37,041 nucleotides of DNA from CAXBDP01 sp041689935 (GCA_041689935.1 JBDNFI010000075.1:1-37041), one strand, 5' to 3'. Numbered from the stretch's first letter, positions 18,851 through 28,095 are shown. The notes: generated from the sequence alone by a model not told the origin. Numbers and translations: made by a program.

Positions 18851-18892
18851 AAAAGCATAAAAGCCCAAATATTTTTGGGCTTTTATGCTTTT
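18851..18892. terminator. Bidirectional terminator between symporter gene and argJ
   Basis: A perfect 19-bp stem (18851-18869 with 18874-18892, core AAAAGCATAAAAGCCC) has a 4-nt loop. A/T runs on both sides allow termination on both strands. It lies between the convergent symporter gene and argJ. Confidence 0.92.
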
Positions 18893-19123
18893 GCGAAAAC
18901 CAATTTTTCAGTAAATTCTCAGAAATTCGACTTTAGTAACGCTTTTGTATGCTGGTTGGATTGACTTCAATAGGCATTCAAAATATTTGACTCATTTTCT
19001 GATATTTTACACCACCGATCAAGGCATTATAAGATTGTATTCATGTTCAATTAATGCAGATCGAACATCCATCCCTCCAATCACCGAAAAGCTTAAATTC
19101 GGAGTATTCGATATGAAAGATAT

Positions 19124-20335
19124 CTACGTGGTGTACACAGAATTAAACAACACATAATCCGTTGTAAGATCTGTTCCCCAAGCAGTCGCTTCAGCTTTAC
19201 CTTCTAGCAGGTCCATTTTTACACAAAGGTGAGACTCACGAAGTAGTTTTTTCATGTAATTGACATCATAATCCAATGGAATGCCCTTTTCCAAAACTTG
19301 TATCATCGTGTTCTCATTGCCTAGGTATAAATCCACTTTTTCATAGTCAAAGGGTACGTCGGCATTACCTGCGGCACATACTATTCTTCCCCAATTAGGA
19401 TCGCGACCAAACATTGCCGTTTTCACCAAATTAGAACTTGAAATGCTGCGCGCCAGTTTTCTACCCAATTCTTCATCAGCAGCATTTACGATTTTGTATT
19501 CTATAAACTTTGAGGAACCTTCCCCATCAGAAATTATCAATTTAGCCAAATGCGCCATCATCTCTTGCAAGTTGGATCTAAAGTCTTCATAGCCTTCGTC
19601 CTCTTCTGTGGTAAGGATATCATTTTCTGCTTTGCCATTGGCAAGCACAGCCACCATATCGTTGGTGGAAGTATCCCCATCAACGGTGATCATGTTGAAC
19701 GTACGATCCACACAATATTTTAGCGTTTTCTGTAGTAAAGCGGGTTCTATTGCAGCGTCTGTTACGATAAAAGCAAGCATAGTACCCATATTTGGGTGTA
19801 TCATGCCTGATCCTTTGGCAATGCCACCCATATTTACTTCTCTGCCATGTAATTCAAATTCTAAGAAGCCTTCTTTTGGGTAGGTGTCTGTTGTTAATAT
19901 GGCATTGGCTGCGAATGATCCTGCACTGCTTTGGTTACTCAGCTTTGGTGCTATTTTCTCTATGCCTGCAACAATCTCTTCGGTAGGAAACGGCTTACCA
20001 ATAATACCTGTGCTTGCTACTAATACATGTGTTTCATCTATATTGAGGAATTTTGCGGTGGCTTTTACCATAGCTTCTGCGCCTGCATACCCATCTTTAC
20101 CTGTACATGCATTTGCATTGCCTGCATTGATTACAATTGCTTGTATAATTCCTCCTTTTATGTTTTCACGAGAAATTTTTATGGGTTCTGCAACTACCTT
20201 GTTTCTTGTAAATACAGCTGCAGCACTAGCTGGTACTACGGAATAAATCAAAGCTAAATCTCTTCGTAGAGACTTCACTCCTGAGTGTGCTCCCCAGCAT
20301 TTAATTCCCTTTACGTTGGTTATATTTTTAATCAT
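19124..20335 (-). CDS. argJ: Glutamate N-acetyltransferase / amino-acid acetyltransferase
   Basis: This 403-residue ArgJ transfers acetyl from N-acetylornithine to glutamate, closing the acetyl cycle of arginine synthesis. Family landmarks are GIKCWGAHSG near the N-terminus, VINAGNANACTG, the autocleavage site in KGSGMIHPNMGTMLAF, DGDTSTNDM, and GRDPNWGRIVCAAGNA near the C-terminus. The precursor self-cleaves before the catalytic Thr (here Gly-Thr instead of the common Ala-Thr) into two chains. It is the last gene of argB-argD-argC-argJ, five bases after argC. Its presence indicates the recycling acetylated pathway here. Confidence 0.96.
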   Translation of the reverse strand: MIKNITNVKGIKCWGAHSGVKSLRRDLALIYSVVPASAAAVFTRNKVVAEPIKISRENIKGGIIQAIVINAGNANACTGKDGYAGAEAMVKATAKFLNIDETHVLVASTGIIGKPFPTEEIVAGIEKIAPKLSNQSSAGSFAANAILTTDTYPKEGFLEFELHGREVNMGGIAKGSGMIHPNMGTMLAFIVTDAAIEPALLQKTLKYCVDRTFNMITVDGDTSTNDMVAVLANGKAENDILTTEEDEGYEDFRSNLQEMMAHLAKLIISDGEGSSKFIEYKIVNAADEELGRKLARSISSSNLVKTAMFGRDPNWGRIVCAAGNADVPFDYEKVDLYLGNENTMIQVLEKGIPLDYDVNYMKKLLRESHLCVKMDLLEGKAEATAWGTDLTTDYVLFNSVYTT

Positions 20336-20340
20336 TTCTT

Positions 20341-21381
20341 TTATGGATTTATTGGAATATGGTTTAAGCCAATAGCTTCATTGAACCCAAACATTATGTT
20401 CATGTTCTGAACTGCTTGGCCAGCAGCACCTTTTACTAAATTATCAATGACACTAATCACAATTATATTTTTGGTTCGATCATCATAATCTACATAAATA
20501 TTGCAATAATTGCTCGCTCGTACATCTTTTATTGATGGTGGTTTCGAGACAATTCTGACAAAAGGCATATTTTGATAAAACTCCTCATAGATCTTTTGTA
20601 ATTCCTCTTGGCTAGTAGGCCGTGTTGCTTGACTGTAAGCAGTGGTTAAAATACCTCTATCTACAGGTAATAGGTGAGGAGTAAATTGAATATTAGGCGT
20701 ATTCCTCCCGCTTTTTTCTAAGTTGCTTTGGATCTCAATACTATGACGATGGAATTTTAACCCATAGGCTTTGAAGTTATCACTAGCATTGGAGTAATGA
20801 GTAACTGCGTTTGCCTTTATTCCTGCTCCTGTTACTCCAGTTTTGGCATCAATAATGATATTTTTTTCATTGATGATTCCTTCGCTAATGGCAGGTGCTA
20901 ATGCCAAAATACTTCCGGTAGGGAAGCAACCTGGATTAGCAACAAGTTTGGCAGCTTCAATTTTGCTTTTGTATAACTCGGGCAAACCATAAGTTGCATT
21001 TTGAAATCCTTCTCTGAATGTATGTTCCTTTTTATACCATTCTTCATAGATTTCTGGGCTATCTAATCGAAAATCGCCCGACAAATCCACTATCTTGAAA
21101 GGTTTATCCTTCCATTTTTTTACGTAATCCATCGAAACACCATGGGGTAAGGCTAGGAATACTAAATCTAATTCCATTTCAGCCACCTTGTCGGCAGAAT
21201 GCAAAATATCATCGACTATGCCTTGAAAAAAGGGATGGACATCAGAGAATTTTTCACCTGCTCGGCTTTCAGATGTAATGATAGAAATTTCTATTTCAGG
21301 ATGGTATTTGAGTATTCGTACGAGCTCCGAACCTGTATAACCCGTAGCACCGATTACGCCTATTTTCTTCTTTATCAGCAT
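20341..21381 (-). CDS. argC: N-acetyl-gamma-glutamyl-phosphate reductase
   Basis: This 346-residue enzyme reduces N-acetylglutamyl phosphate to the semialdehyde with NADPH. The N-terminal Rossmann motif is GATGYTGSELVRIL (11-24). The active-site Cys152 lies in LVANPGCFPTGSILAL, and KFHRHSIEI provides the expected histidine region. Length is typical of type 1 ArgC. One base separates its start from the argD stop and five bases separate its stop from argJ, so it is translated from the arg operon mRNA. An exact GCGGGAGG word lies at 20704-20711. Confidence 0.96.
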   Translation of the reverse strand: MLIKKKIGVIGATGYTGSELVRILKYHPEIEISIITSESRAGEKFSDVHPFFQGIVDDILHSADKVAEMELDLVFLALPHGVSMDYVKKWKDKPFKIVDLSGDFRLDSPEIYEEWYKKEHTFREGFQNATYGLPELYKSKIEAAKLVANPGCFPTGSILALAPAISEGIINEKNIIIDAKTGVTGAGIKANAVTHYSNASDNFKAYGLKFHRHSIEIQSNLEKSGRNTPNIQFTPHLLPVDRGILTTAYSQATRPTSQEELQKIYEEFYQNMPFVRIVSKPPSIKDVRASNYCNIYVDYDDRTKNIIVISVIDNLVKGAAGQAVQNMNIMFGFNEAIGLNHIPINP

Positions 21382-21382
21382 C

Positions 21383-22567
21383 TTATTTTATCTTTTTAAG
21401 TGCATTTTTCAATACAATCAATACTTGTCCCATCTCTTCATAATTGATGGTAAGAGGTGGGACAAGTCTGAGGATATTTCCTGCTGTGGCATTGGCAATG
21501 ACTCCTTGCTCGAGCATTTCTAATACCAAGGGCTTGGTTTCAAAATCGAACTCAACGCCGATCATTAGTCCCAATCCTTTAACTTGTTTAAGTCGAGGGT
21601 CGTTGATTTCGGCAAGTTTGTTCATAAACCACTCACCTTTTTCGGCGGTGGCATTCAGAAGATTTTCTTCTTCAATCGTCTCAATCACAGCCAAAGAAGC
21701 GGCGCAAACCAGCGGATTTCCACCAAATGTGGTTCCATGATCTCCAAAATCTATTGCATCACTTACCTTTTGATTGGATAGTATTGCACCAATAGGCACT
21801 CCGCCACCCAGTCCTTTTGCCAATGTCATAATATCAGGCTGCACGCCAAAATGATCTTTTGCAAACCATTTCCCTGTTCGGCCAATCCCGGATTGAATTT
21901 CGTCAAAAATCAGAACAATCTCACGTTCATCGCAAAATGCTCTTACCTTCTTTACAAATACCTTGTCTGCTACATTGATTCCGCCTTCGCCTTGGACCAG
22001 TTCCATGATAATGGCACTCACGCTTTGATCCGAAGCCTTCACCAAGGCATCGAAGTCATTGAATGGAATTTGTTTAAAACCCAATGGAATTGGGTCGAAG
22101 CCTATTTGCATCGCTTTTTTGCCAGTGGCAATAGTTGCCATGGTTCGGCCGTGAAACGAATTATTCATGGACAATATCGTTCCTGTTCGGCCTTTGGAGT
22201 GGCCATACTTACGCGCAATTTTTATAGCACCTTCCACTGATTCGGCACCACTGTTACTGAAAAACACCCGATCTAAGCCTGATATTTCTACCAACTTTTT
22301 GGATAGCAAAGCTTGTGGCTTACTTAAGAAGAAATTCGAAATATGCATTAAAGTAGCCGCTTGATCCTGTATGGCTTTCACCACCTTGGGATGGCAGTGG
22401 CCTACATTATTTACCGCAATACCAGCCAGCGCATCTATAAATTCTTTCCCGTTCACATCCCATACTCTCGCACCCAAGCCTTTTGTAAGTGTAATGGGAA
22501 AACGACGAAATGTTTGGAGATAATTTTCTTTGTCAATTTGCTGATACTTTTGGTTTCTGTCAGTCAT
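21383..22567 (-). CDS. argD: Acetylornithine aminotransferase
   Basis: The protein has 394 residues from the ATG at 22567 (protein MTDRNQKYQQ), which directly follows the argB stop. An upstream in-frame ATG at 22591 would add eight residues and overlap argB, so I prefer the shorter form. This is a class III PLP aminotransferase making N-acetylornithine. It shows ALAGIAVNNVGHCHP, FFSNSGAESVEGAIKIAR, FDEIQSGIGRTGKWF and the PLP lysine in DIMTLAKGLGGGVPIGA (Lys251 of the shorter form). It lies in the arg operon between argB and argC. Discrimination from ornithine or succinylornithine aminotransferase rests on this context. Confidence 0.94.
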   Translation of the reverse strand: MTDRNQKYQQIDKENYLQTFRRFPITLTKGLGARVWDVNGKEFIDALAGIAVNNVGHCHPKVVKAIQDQAATLMHISNFFLSKPQALLSKKLVEISGLDRVFFSNSGAESVEGAIKIARKYGHSKGRTGTILSMNNSFHGRTMATIATGKKAMQIGFDPIPLGFKQIPFNDFDALVKASDQSVSAIIMELVQGEGGINVADKVFVKKVRAFCDEREIVLIFDEIQSGIGRTGKWFAKDHFGVQPDIMTLAKGLGGGVPIGAILSNQKVSDAIDFGDHGTTFGGNPLVCAASLAVIETIEEENLLNATAEKGEWFMNKLAEINDPRLKQVKGLGLMIGVEFDFETKPLVLEMLEQGVIANATAGNILRLVPPLTINYEEMGQVLIVLKNALKKIK

Positions 22568-22568
22568 A

Positions 22569-23399
22569 TTATTTAGAAATAGTTGTTCCAATTATTTTTT
22601 TTTCAGCGATTTGTGTGATTTGTTCCGGTTTGGTACCGTTGATGATGCGGGAGGTTTTTGCACCTTTATTGAGTGCTACAATGCATGATTCAATTTTCGG
22701 AATCATGCCACCTTGTATGGTTCCGTTGGAGATAAGCTCGGTAGTTTGAGGAATTGTTAGGTTTGTCATAATAGTGGATGAATCATCTTTATCCATCAGT
22801 AAACCATCCACATCTGTCAAGATGATAAATTGTGCAGCGGATAATTCTCCAGCCAAATGTCCTGCAAACATATCTGCATTGATATTGTATTCATTGCCGG
22901 CTTTGTCCGCAGCAATGCAGGTGATTACAGGTAGGTAATTATGTTGGAGTAAGAGAGAAATCAGTTCGATGTTAATGGTGGAGATGTCACCTACATGGCC
23001 AATATCAACGCTTTCTGTAATGCCATCTGAAGTTTTGCTGTGGTATCTTTTTGTTGCAATAGCAATTTGGCCATCTTTACCTGAAAGGCCAATTGCTTTT
23101 TGACCCATTTGGTTGAGCATTCCTACCAAAGAGCCATTTACTTCCCCTTTGAGAGCCATTTCCACGTATTTTAATGCTTCTTTGCTCGTTTTGCGATGAC
23201 CATCTATAAACTCGGATTGAATATTTACTTGGCTCAATATCCTTTGGATAAAAGGACCACCACCATGAACAATTACAACATGGAAACCTTCATCTTGAAG
23301 TTTGCAAATGTTTCTTAATACATTGGTTTTGAGCGATTCTTCTGTCATGGCGTTGCCGCCATATTTTATTACTATTATTGGTTTGGAAATTTCCGCCAT
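22569..23399 (-). CDS. argB: N-acetylglutamate kinase
   Basis: This 276-residue amino-acid kinase-fold enzyme phosphorylates N-acetylglutamate. It shows IVIKYGGNAM near the N-terminus, VIVHGGGPFI for nucleotide binding, KAIGLSGKDG, YNINADMFAGHLAG and ILTDVDGLL. The C-terminal GGMIPKIESCIVAL contains the catalytic lysine. The usual substrate-binding GLRVTD segment reads GHRKTSKEAL here, a noticeable divergence. It heads the arg operon. The AT-rich 500-bp region upstream should hold the promoter and any arginine-responsive operator. I could not identify a convincing ArgR box. Confidence 0.93.
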   Translation of the reverse strand: MAEISKPIIVIKYGGNAMTEESLKTNVLRNICKLQDEGFHVVIVHGGGPFIQRILSQVNIQSEFIDGHRKTSKEALKYVEMALKGEVNGSLVGMLNQMGQKAIGLSGKDGQIAIATKRYHSKTSDGITESVDIGHVGDISTINIELISLLLQHNYLPVITCIAADKAGNEYNINADMFAGHLAGELSAAQFIILTDVDGLLMDKDDSSTIMTNLTIPQTTELISNGTIQGGMIPKIESCIVALNKGAKTSRIINGTKPEQITQIAEKKIIGTTISK

Positions 23400-23900
23400 A
23401 AAATTTGATTATGATAAATTGCCTTCTAAAGGTTCATTCATCTTGATAAGGATATATTTTTTATTGAATTAGAGAATATAGATTTTAAATATGTATATCT
23501 ACAAGTTTACAAAAATTAAGGCAGAAAAGCGACTTAAAAAGGCCTTTAAAATGGTTATAAGGGAATTCCAGATAGTTTGTGAGAATCATAAATAAATTGA
23601 TTGAAACAATCAATGATTGTAAATACATGTTTATTAGTTATTTATGCAATTCAATCAATTAAAGAGGTTGTGAAAATTAAATAATCAAAATTTTATTCTA
23701 AAAATATATTGTCGGATAGCCTGAAATGAAATATTTGAATTGTTTGTGAAAAGGCATATTGGCGTTTGATTTTTTTGAAATGAAATAGACTGATATCTCA
23801 GGACTGGTTGATTCGAGGACACATTTTATCATTATGTCCTGTGAGTCGACGCTTAAATTTAGAGTAAGTTCTTATTTTTCGAATAAAAATGGAAGGAGTT
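23400..23900. other. AT-rich intergenic region upstream of argB
   Basis: About 500 bp without a convincing gene lie between the minus-strand argB and DUF922 genes. It contains a perfect inverted repeat ATTGATTG-AAA-CAATCAAT at 23596-23614, with a further CAATCAATT about 40 bp on. It also has a plus-strand 34-codon lysine-rich frame (23491-23595) that I regard as chance. A weak AGGACA/TGTCCT repeat lies near 23816-23840. It presumably includes the arg operon promoter. Confidence 0.5.
23596..23614. promoter_or_regulatory. Palindrome in the argB upstream region
   Basis: ATTGATTG (23596-23603), AAA, CAATCAAT (23607-23614) form a perfect 8-bp inverted repeat with a 3-base centre, about 200 bp upstream of argB. 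This is a typical size for a dimeric repressor site, but its role is unknown. Confidence 0.4.
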
Positions 23901-24434
23901 TCAATCCACTAATTTAAGCTCGCTAGTCACTCTTTTTATCCATTCCAATTGTTTCTCTGGGTTTCTAGAATGATTTGTTTCTCGATCATATAATTCTTGC
24001 ATTTTGGCTCTTCTATTGATGACTGATTGATAAATGGCTTCAATTTCACCTTTAAAATTAGCGGTAAAAACAGCTTCATTTAAGGCTTTTGAGAGGCTCC
24101 TTGCATGAAGTTCAGATATGTCAAAATGGACTTGTTCATGTGCCAATAGTTCAGCCATGCGGGAGGATGGCTTAACCCAAGATGTATTTGGGTTGAAATA
24201 AGCACGGACTTGAAAAGTAATTTTTATTTCACCATTTCTATTATTTACTTGGTAGCCATATTCAATACCCGATACGGTCATAGCCTCAAAGGGACTTTCA
24301 GCTTGTACTTCACCTTCAAATTCGAGCCAGCTAAGCTTCCTATCCTCCCGCCAATACATCATTTCTGTAAATTGGGATTGACTTGATGGAAGCAGCAGCA
24401 TCGCTTGGATGTAGATTATGAGTATATATTGCAT
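23901..24434 (-). CDS. Secreted DUF922-type putative zinc peptidase
   Basis: The protein has 177 residues. A short hydrophobic signal sequence (about 3-16) suggests export. The centre holds a zincin-like motif, LLAHEQVHFDISELHAR, with His99, Glu100, His103 and candidate further ligands Glu107 and His110. This LAHEQxHFDI pattern fits the DUF922 family, predicted Zn-dependent proteases without established function. Beta-rich sequence precedes the motif and a basic helical tail follows. It stands alone between two intergenic regions of over 300 bp. It carries two exact GCGGGAGG words in opposite orientation (24159 and 24344). Confidence 0.72.
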   Translation of the reverse strand: MQYILIIYIQAMLLLPSSQSQFTEMMYWREDRKLSWLEFEGEVQAESPFEAMTVSGIEYGYQVNNRNGEIKITFQVRAYFNPNTSWVKPSSRMAELLAHEQVHFDISELHARSLSKALNEAVFTANFKGEIEAIYQSVINRRAKMQELYDRETNHSRNPEKQLEWIKRVTSELKLVD

Positions 24435-24765
24435 CTAATAAAAAAATTGGTGCTCAATGGGTTAAACTAAATAAATAAGAAATAGCAACATCAATGAACA
24501 AGCTTTTCTAGTTTTCTTTAAATACCCAGCTCTTAGTACCATACGATTTTTACGAACTTATGCTTCAATACCGTTTATATTTTCGAAAAGCCTGATTTTA
24601 AAAAGCCGATGGATCTCATTTAGGCGTTGTATATTTCATTTTACTTTCCAATCTTGAGTAACTTTCAATAAGTCGCTTTCTTATACATAGTTATCTTTGC
24701 TATATTCAATATCCATTTTCAGAATTGTTCAATTTACCTTATTGAAATCAGCCAGACGGAAATAG
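24435..24765. other. Intergenic region, nothing recognised
   Basis: These 331 bp lie between the DUF922 gene start and the VIT1-family gene stop, both minus strand. They contain neither a convincing reading frame nor a clear terminator hairpin. They presumably include the promoter of the DUF922 gene. Confidence 0.5.
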
Positions 24766-25452
24766 TCAGATATTTACATTGAACAATGAACCAATGAGTG
24801 CTGTGACTCCCATGGCGATGGTACCCCAAAAACTTAATCGAATCACAGCTTTACGTACACTGGAACCACCTGCTTTTGCGGCAAGTGCTCCCAAAAGCAT
24901 TAATACGATCAATGCACCAATATATTGCAAAAGAACCATCTGATGGACTGGCACAATCATTACAAGCAATACAGGTATAATACCGCCCATTATAAAAGAA
25001 GAGCCTGATGCGAATGCTGCTTGGACGGGTTTGGCTTCAGTGATTTCATTTATGCCTAGTTCATCTCTCGCATGAGCCCCTAAGGCATTATGTGCTGTAA
25101 GTTGTTCCGCTACTTTAAGAGCCAATTCTTCGTCAAGTCCTCTCTTTTCATAAATTGCGGCGAGTTCAGTCAATTCAACCTCAGGTGTTTCCATTAATTC
25201 AATTTTCTCTTTAGCCAAATCTGCATGCTCGATATCCGATTGAGAGCTAACGGAAACATACTCTCCGGCGGCCATTGATAGCGCGCCTGCGACAAGACTT
25301 GCGACTCCTGCTATTAATATAGGTTCAGCGGCATTAGTTGCTGCTGCCACTCCCACAATTACGCTAGCTGTTGATAATAGACCGTCATTGGCTCCTAAAA
25401 CAGCTGCTCTTAACCAACTACTTCTATTTATGTAATGATTTTCAGGTTTCAT
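24766..25452 (-). CDS. VIT1/CCC1 family Fe2+/Mn2+ transporter
   Basis: The 228-residue membrane protein opens with the family signature SSWLRAAVLGANDGLLSTAS and continues VIVGVAAA. It has about five helices. Between helices two and three (about residues 64-140) lies the charged, glutamate-rich cytoplasmic metal-binding segment (EYVSVSSQSDIEHADLAKEK, then acidic helices). The family exports or sequesters iron or manganese. Which metal applies here cannot be told. It starts 77 bp after the adenine deaminase stop on the same strand, so co-transcription is possible but not required. Confidence 0.9.
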   Translation of the reverse strand: MKPENHYINRSSWLRAAVLGANDGLLSTASVIVGVAAATNAAEPILIAGVASLVAGALSMAAGEYVSVSSQSDIEHADLAKEKIELMETPEVELTELAAIYEKRGLDEELALKVAEQLTAHNALGAHARDELGINEITEAKPVQAAFASGSSFIMGGIIPVLLVMIVPVHQMVLLQYIGALIVLMLLGALAAKAGGSSVRKAVIRLSFWGTIAMGVTALIGSLFNVNI

Positions 25453-25529
25453 TTGGTCATATTTGAGTTAAATAGCTAGCTTACAACACACCAAAAGTCT
25501 GGATTGAAGGAGATATTCGGTCTTACAAT

Positions 25530-27149
25530 TTACTCAAAAAGAGAAGTAAAACTAAATGCTTTTCCATCAAACAGTCCTTTGTCACTTAACTTGAGCTGTG
25601 GAATGACTAATAAGGCCATAAAACTTAAGGTCATAAAGGGAGAATTCAGTTTGCTGCCCATTTCTTTGGCCATTTTATCTATGGCACTGTACGCGTTGGC
25701 AACTTCGTACCCATCTTTTTCGCTCATTAAGCCTGCTACTGGCAATGGCACTAATTGAGTATTTGCTCCATCATAGGCGGATACACCACCTTTGGCAGCG
25801 ATTACCAAATTAGCCGCTTCTGCCATGGCTTCATCATTGACACCAACTACCAGTATGTTGTGGCTATCATGCCCAACGGTAGAAGCGATTGCGCCCTTTT
25901 TTAATCCGAAGTTGCGAATAAAGGCAATGGCAGGAGGAGCTTTTTGATAGCGATTGAAGACCGCAAATTTGAGTATATCCTGCTCTGTGTCTGACTCGGC
26001 ATATCCATTTACGTTTTTGCAGCTTAGGAGTAAATCGTTGGTGATTAATTGCCCATCAAGGGCTTCTATTACGTGGATGCTATTTCCTGTTGCTTTTATT
26101 TTGAAACTGGAGGGGTCTAATTTTTCACATTCAAATTGGTTAACAATGTCATTTTGCACCCTTTTTATCAAGGTTTTTCCAGCATTCGCAACTTCTTGCC
26201 CATTTATATACGTTTGCGCCACTTTCCAAGATCGTAAGTCATCGACAACGATGAAGTCAGCAGGATCACCTTCTTTCAAAAGTCCTACGTCCAAAGAATA
26301 ATGCTTCACTGGATTGATACAAGCCGCTTTCAACACTTTATATATATCCACACCATTCTCTATCGCACGTTTCACCAATAGATTAATATGGCCTTCTACT
26401 AGATTATCAGGGTGCTTGTCGTCGGAGCATAGCATTATTTTATCTTCGTGATGATGCAAAAGAGGGTAGAGGGCTTCAAAATTTTTGGCGGCGCTTCCTT
26501 CCCGAATGGCTATGTGCATGCCGTATTTTAGTTTGTCTAGCGCTTCTTCTATGGTGAAGCATTCATGGTCGGTACTGATGCCAGCCGCTGCATAGTCCCG
26601 CGCTTGATCGCCCATAAGCCCAGGCGCATGCCCGTCGATGGGTTTGCCATGCTTTTTGGCAACGGACAGTTTTTTGTAAACATCTTCATCTCGGAAAAGT
26701 ACTCCAGGCCAATTCATCATTTCGCTGAGGTATTTAATTTCAGGACGTGACATCAGCTCGTCTATTTCTTCGGCAGTGATTATCGCACCAGCGGTTTCGA
26801 AGGCCGTAGCTGGGACGCAAGATGGTGCGCCAAAATAGAATTTGAATGGAACCTGTTTGCCATTATCGATCATGTAATTGACGCCGGCAACACCCAAAAC
26901 ATTTCCTATTTCGTGAGGATCAGAAACGGTAGCTACTGTCCCATGCACCACTGCCAAGCGGGCAAATTCAGAGGGCACTAGCATGGAGCTTTCTATATGT
27001 ACATGGGCATCGATAAAGCCAGGTAGGATATATTGTGCATTGTTTACCTCCCGCTTTTCTATGCTTTTGATTTTACCTTCGCTAATATGAATCACACCTG
27101 GGTAAATTCTTTTTGACTCTATATCTACTATTTGACCTTCTATTCGCAT
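25530..27149 (-). CDS. ade: Adenine deaminase
   Basis: This 539-residue amidohydrolase-superfamily enzyme deaminates adenine to hypoxanthine for purine salvage. The metal-binding segment is LPGFIDAHVHIESSM (about 43-57), followed by the Ade-specific TVATVSDPHEIGNVLG. DGHAPG and CSDDKHPDNLVEGH supply further metal ligands. The C-terminal domain shows GVNDEAMAEAANLVIAAKGG. It is similar in length to other Ade proteins. The start MRIEGQIVDIE opens the N-terminal beta-sandwich. It is divergent from cmk. It carries one GCGGGAGG word at 27047. Confidence 0.95.
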   Translation of the reverse strand: MRIEGQIVDIESKRIYPGVIHISEGKIKSIEKREVNNAQYILPGFIDAHVHIESSMLVPSEFARLAVVHGTVATVSDPHEIGNVLGVAGVNYMIDNGKQVPFKFYFGAPSCVPATAFETAGAIITAEEIDELMSRPEIKYLSEMMNWPGVLFRDEDVYKKLSVAKKHGKPIDGHAPGLMGDQARDYAAAGISTDHECFTIEEALDKLKYGMHIAIREGSAAKNFEALYPLLHHHEDKIMLCSDDKHPDNLVEGHINLLVKRAIENGVDIYKVLKAACINPVKHYSLDVGLLKEGDPADFIVVDDLRSWKVAQTYINGQEVANAGKTLIKRVQNDIVNQFECEKLDPSSFKIKATGNSIHVIEALDGQLITNDLLLSCKNVNGYAESDTEQDILKFAVFNRYQKAPPAIAFIRNFGLKKGAIASTVGHDSHNILVVGVNDEAMAEAANLVIAAKGGVSAYDGANTQLVPLPVAGLMSEKDGYEVANAYSAIDKMAKEMGSKLNSPFMTLSFMALLVIPQLKLSDKGLFDGKAFSFTSLFE

Positions 27150-27353
27150 GACTTATATTTTATAATTATTTTCAATATTACAAATGCACAATTGCTTTTC
27201 AAAAGAATAAAATAGTTAAAATGGAAGTGTCTTAATAACCATTTTAGCTAATGCGTTAAATGAATGCATGATGGAGGATGCAATTATTTTTAAATAGGGA
27301 ACAGAAGCCCGAAACATAAGCCATTTGCCACTTCCTCCTAACGGATAAACCAC

Positions 27354-27361
27354 TATATTTG
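27354..27361 (+). promoter_or_regulatory. Bacteroidota -7 promoter box upstream of cmk
   Basis: TATATTTG matches TAnnTTTG exactly and ends 29 bases before the cmk ATG. A TTTG at 27324-27327 could be the -33 box, but the 26-bp spacer is longer than usual. Confidence 0.5.
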
Positions 27362-27390
27362 CCAAAGAAAAAACTGCCACCAAGGCAAAT

Positions 27391-28086
27391 ATGAGGAAAA
27401 TCACCATAGCCATAGATGGTTACTCAGGTTGCGGAAAAAGTAGCACAGCCAAAGCAGTAGCCCATTCCCTCCAATATATCTACATAGATTCTGGTGCCAT
27501 GTATCGGGCGGTCACGTTATATTTTGTTCAACATCATATACCTCTTACCGATTCAAAGGCTATTCATAAGGCAATCAGTGACATAAGTATTGAGTTTAAA
27601 ATAAATCCGAAAAATAAGCAACAGGAAACCTATTTGAAGGGTTTAAATGTGGAAAAGCAGATAAGAGAAATGCATATATCTGAAAAAGTAAGTCAGGTAA
27701 GTGCTCTTTCGGATGTGCGCGATGCGATGGTTTCTTTGCAGCGAAAGTGGGGGAAAAGTAAAGGAGTGGTAATGGATGGACGGGATATTGGAACGGTTGT
27801 TTTTCCAGATGCTGAATTGAAAATTTTTATGTGTGCGGATATTGAAATCCGTGCCGAACGTAGACAAAAAGAGTTGCTTGAGGCAGGGAAATTGGTTTCA
27901 TTAGGTGAAATTAGGGAGAATCTTCAAAATAGAGATAGAATTGATACTACTAGAGAGATTTCTCCCTTAAAAAAGGCTGAAAATGCGATCGAATTAGACA
28001 CCACAAATCTTACCTTTGACGAACAAGTAAGACAAGTGGTAATAATGTCTACGGACATTATATATAGAGATTTGTCCAATGATTAA
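27391..28086 (+). CDS. cmk: Cytidylate kinase
   Basis: The 231-residue P-loop kinase phosphorylates CMP and dCMP. The Walker A segment is DGYSGCGKSSTAKAVA (9-24). DSGAMYRA (33-40), VMDGRDIGTVVFP and the lid-region REISPLKKAENAIELDTTNL are all family-typical. Length is normal. It is followed after nine bases by ispH, and the pair is probably co-transcribed. A good TAnnTTTG promoter box lies just upstream. Confidence 0.97.
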   Translation: MRKITIAIDGYSGCGKSSTAKAVAHSLQYIYIDSGAMYRAVTLYFVQHHIPLTDSKAIHKAISDISIEFKINPKNKQQETYLKGLNVEKQIREMHISEKVSQVSALSDVRDAMVSLQRKWGKSKGVVMDGRDIGTVVFPDAELKIFMCADIEIRAERRQKELLEAGKLVSLGEIRENLQNRDRIDTTREISPLKKAENAIELDTTNLTFDEQVRQVVIMSTDIIYRDLSND

Positions 28087-28095
28087 AAGGTTAAA

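Noticed and set aside
18945..19157. Plus-strand 70-codon frame after the symporter gene
   Set aside because: It has low-complexity composition and no recognisable motif, lies after a strong terminator and runs into the argJ coding end.
19124..23399. The arg operon as an unusual gene cluster
   Set aside because: All four enzymes are intact and the order is ordinary for acetyl-cycle arginine synthesis.
23491..23595. Plus-strand 34-codon lysine-rich frame in the argB upstream region
   Set aside because: It is short and AT-driven with no start signal or homology I recognise. Kept only as a note in the intergenic entry.
23816..23845. AGGACA/TGTCCT repeat as a terminator
   Set aside because: It has only six paired bases, a long loop and no T run.
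27216..27413. Minus-strand 65-codon hydrophobic frame between ade and cmk
   Set aside because: It overlaps the cmk start and the likely cmk promoter box, has a poorly structured C-terminus and matches no family I know. More likely chance in AT-rich DNA.
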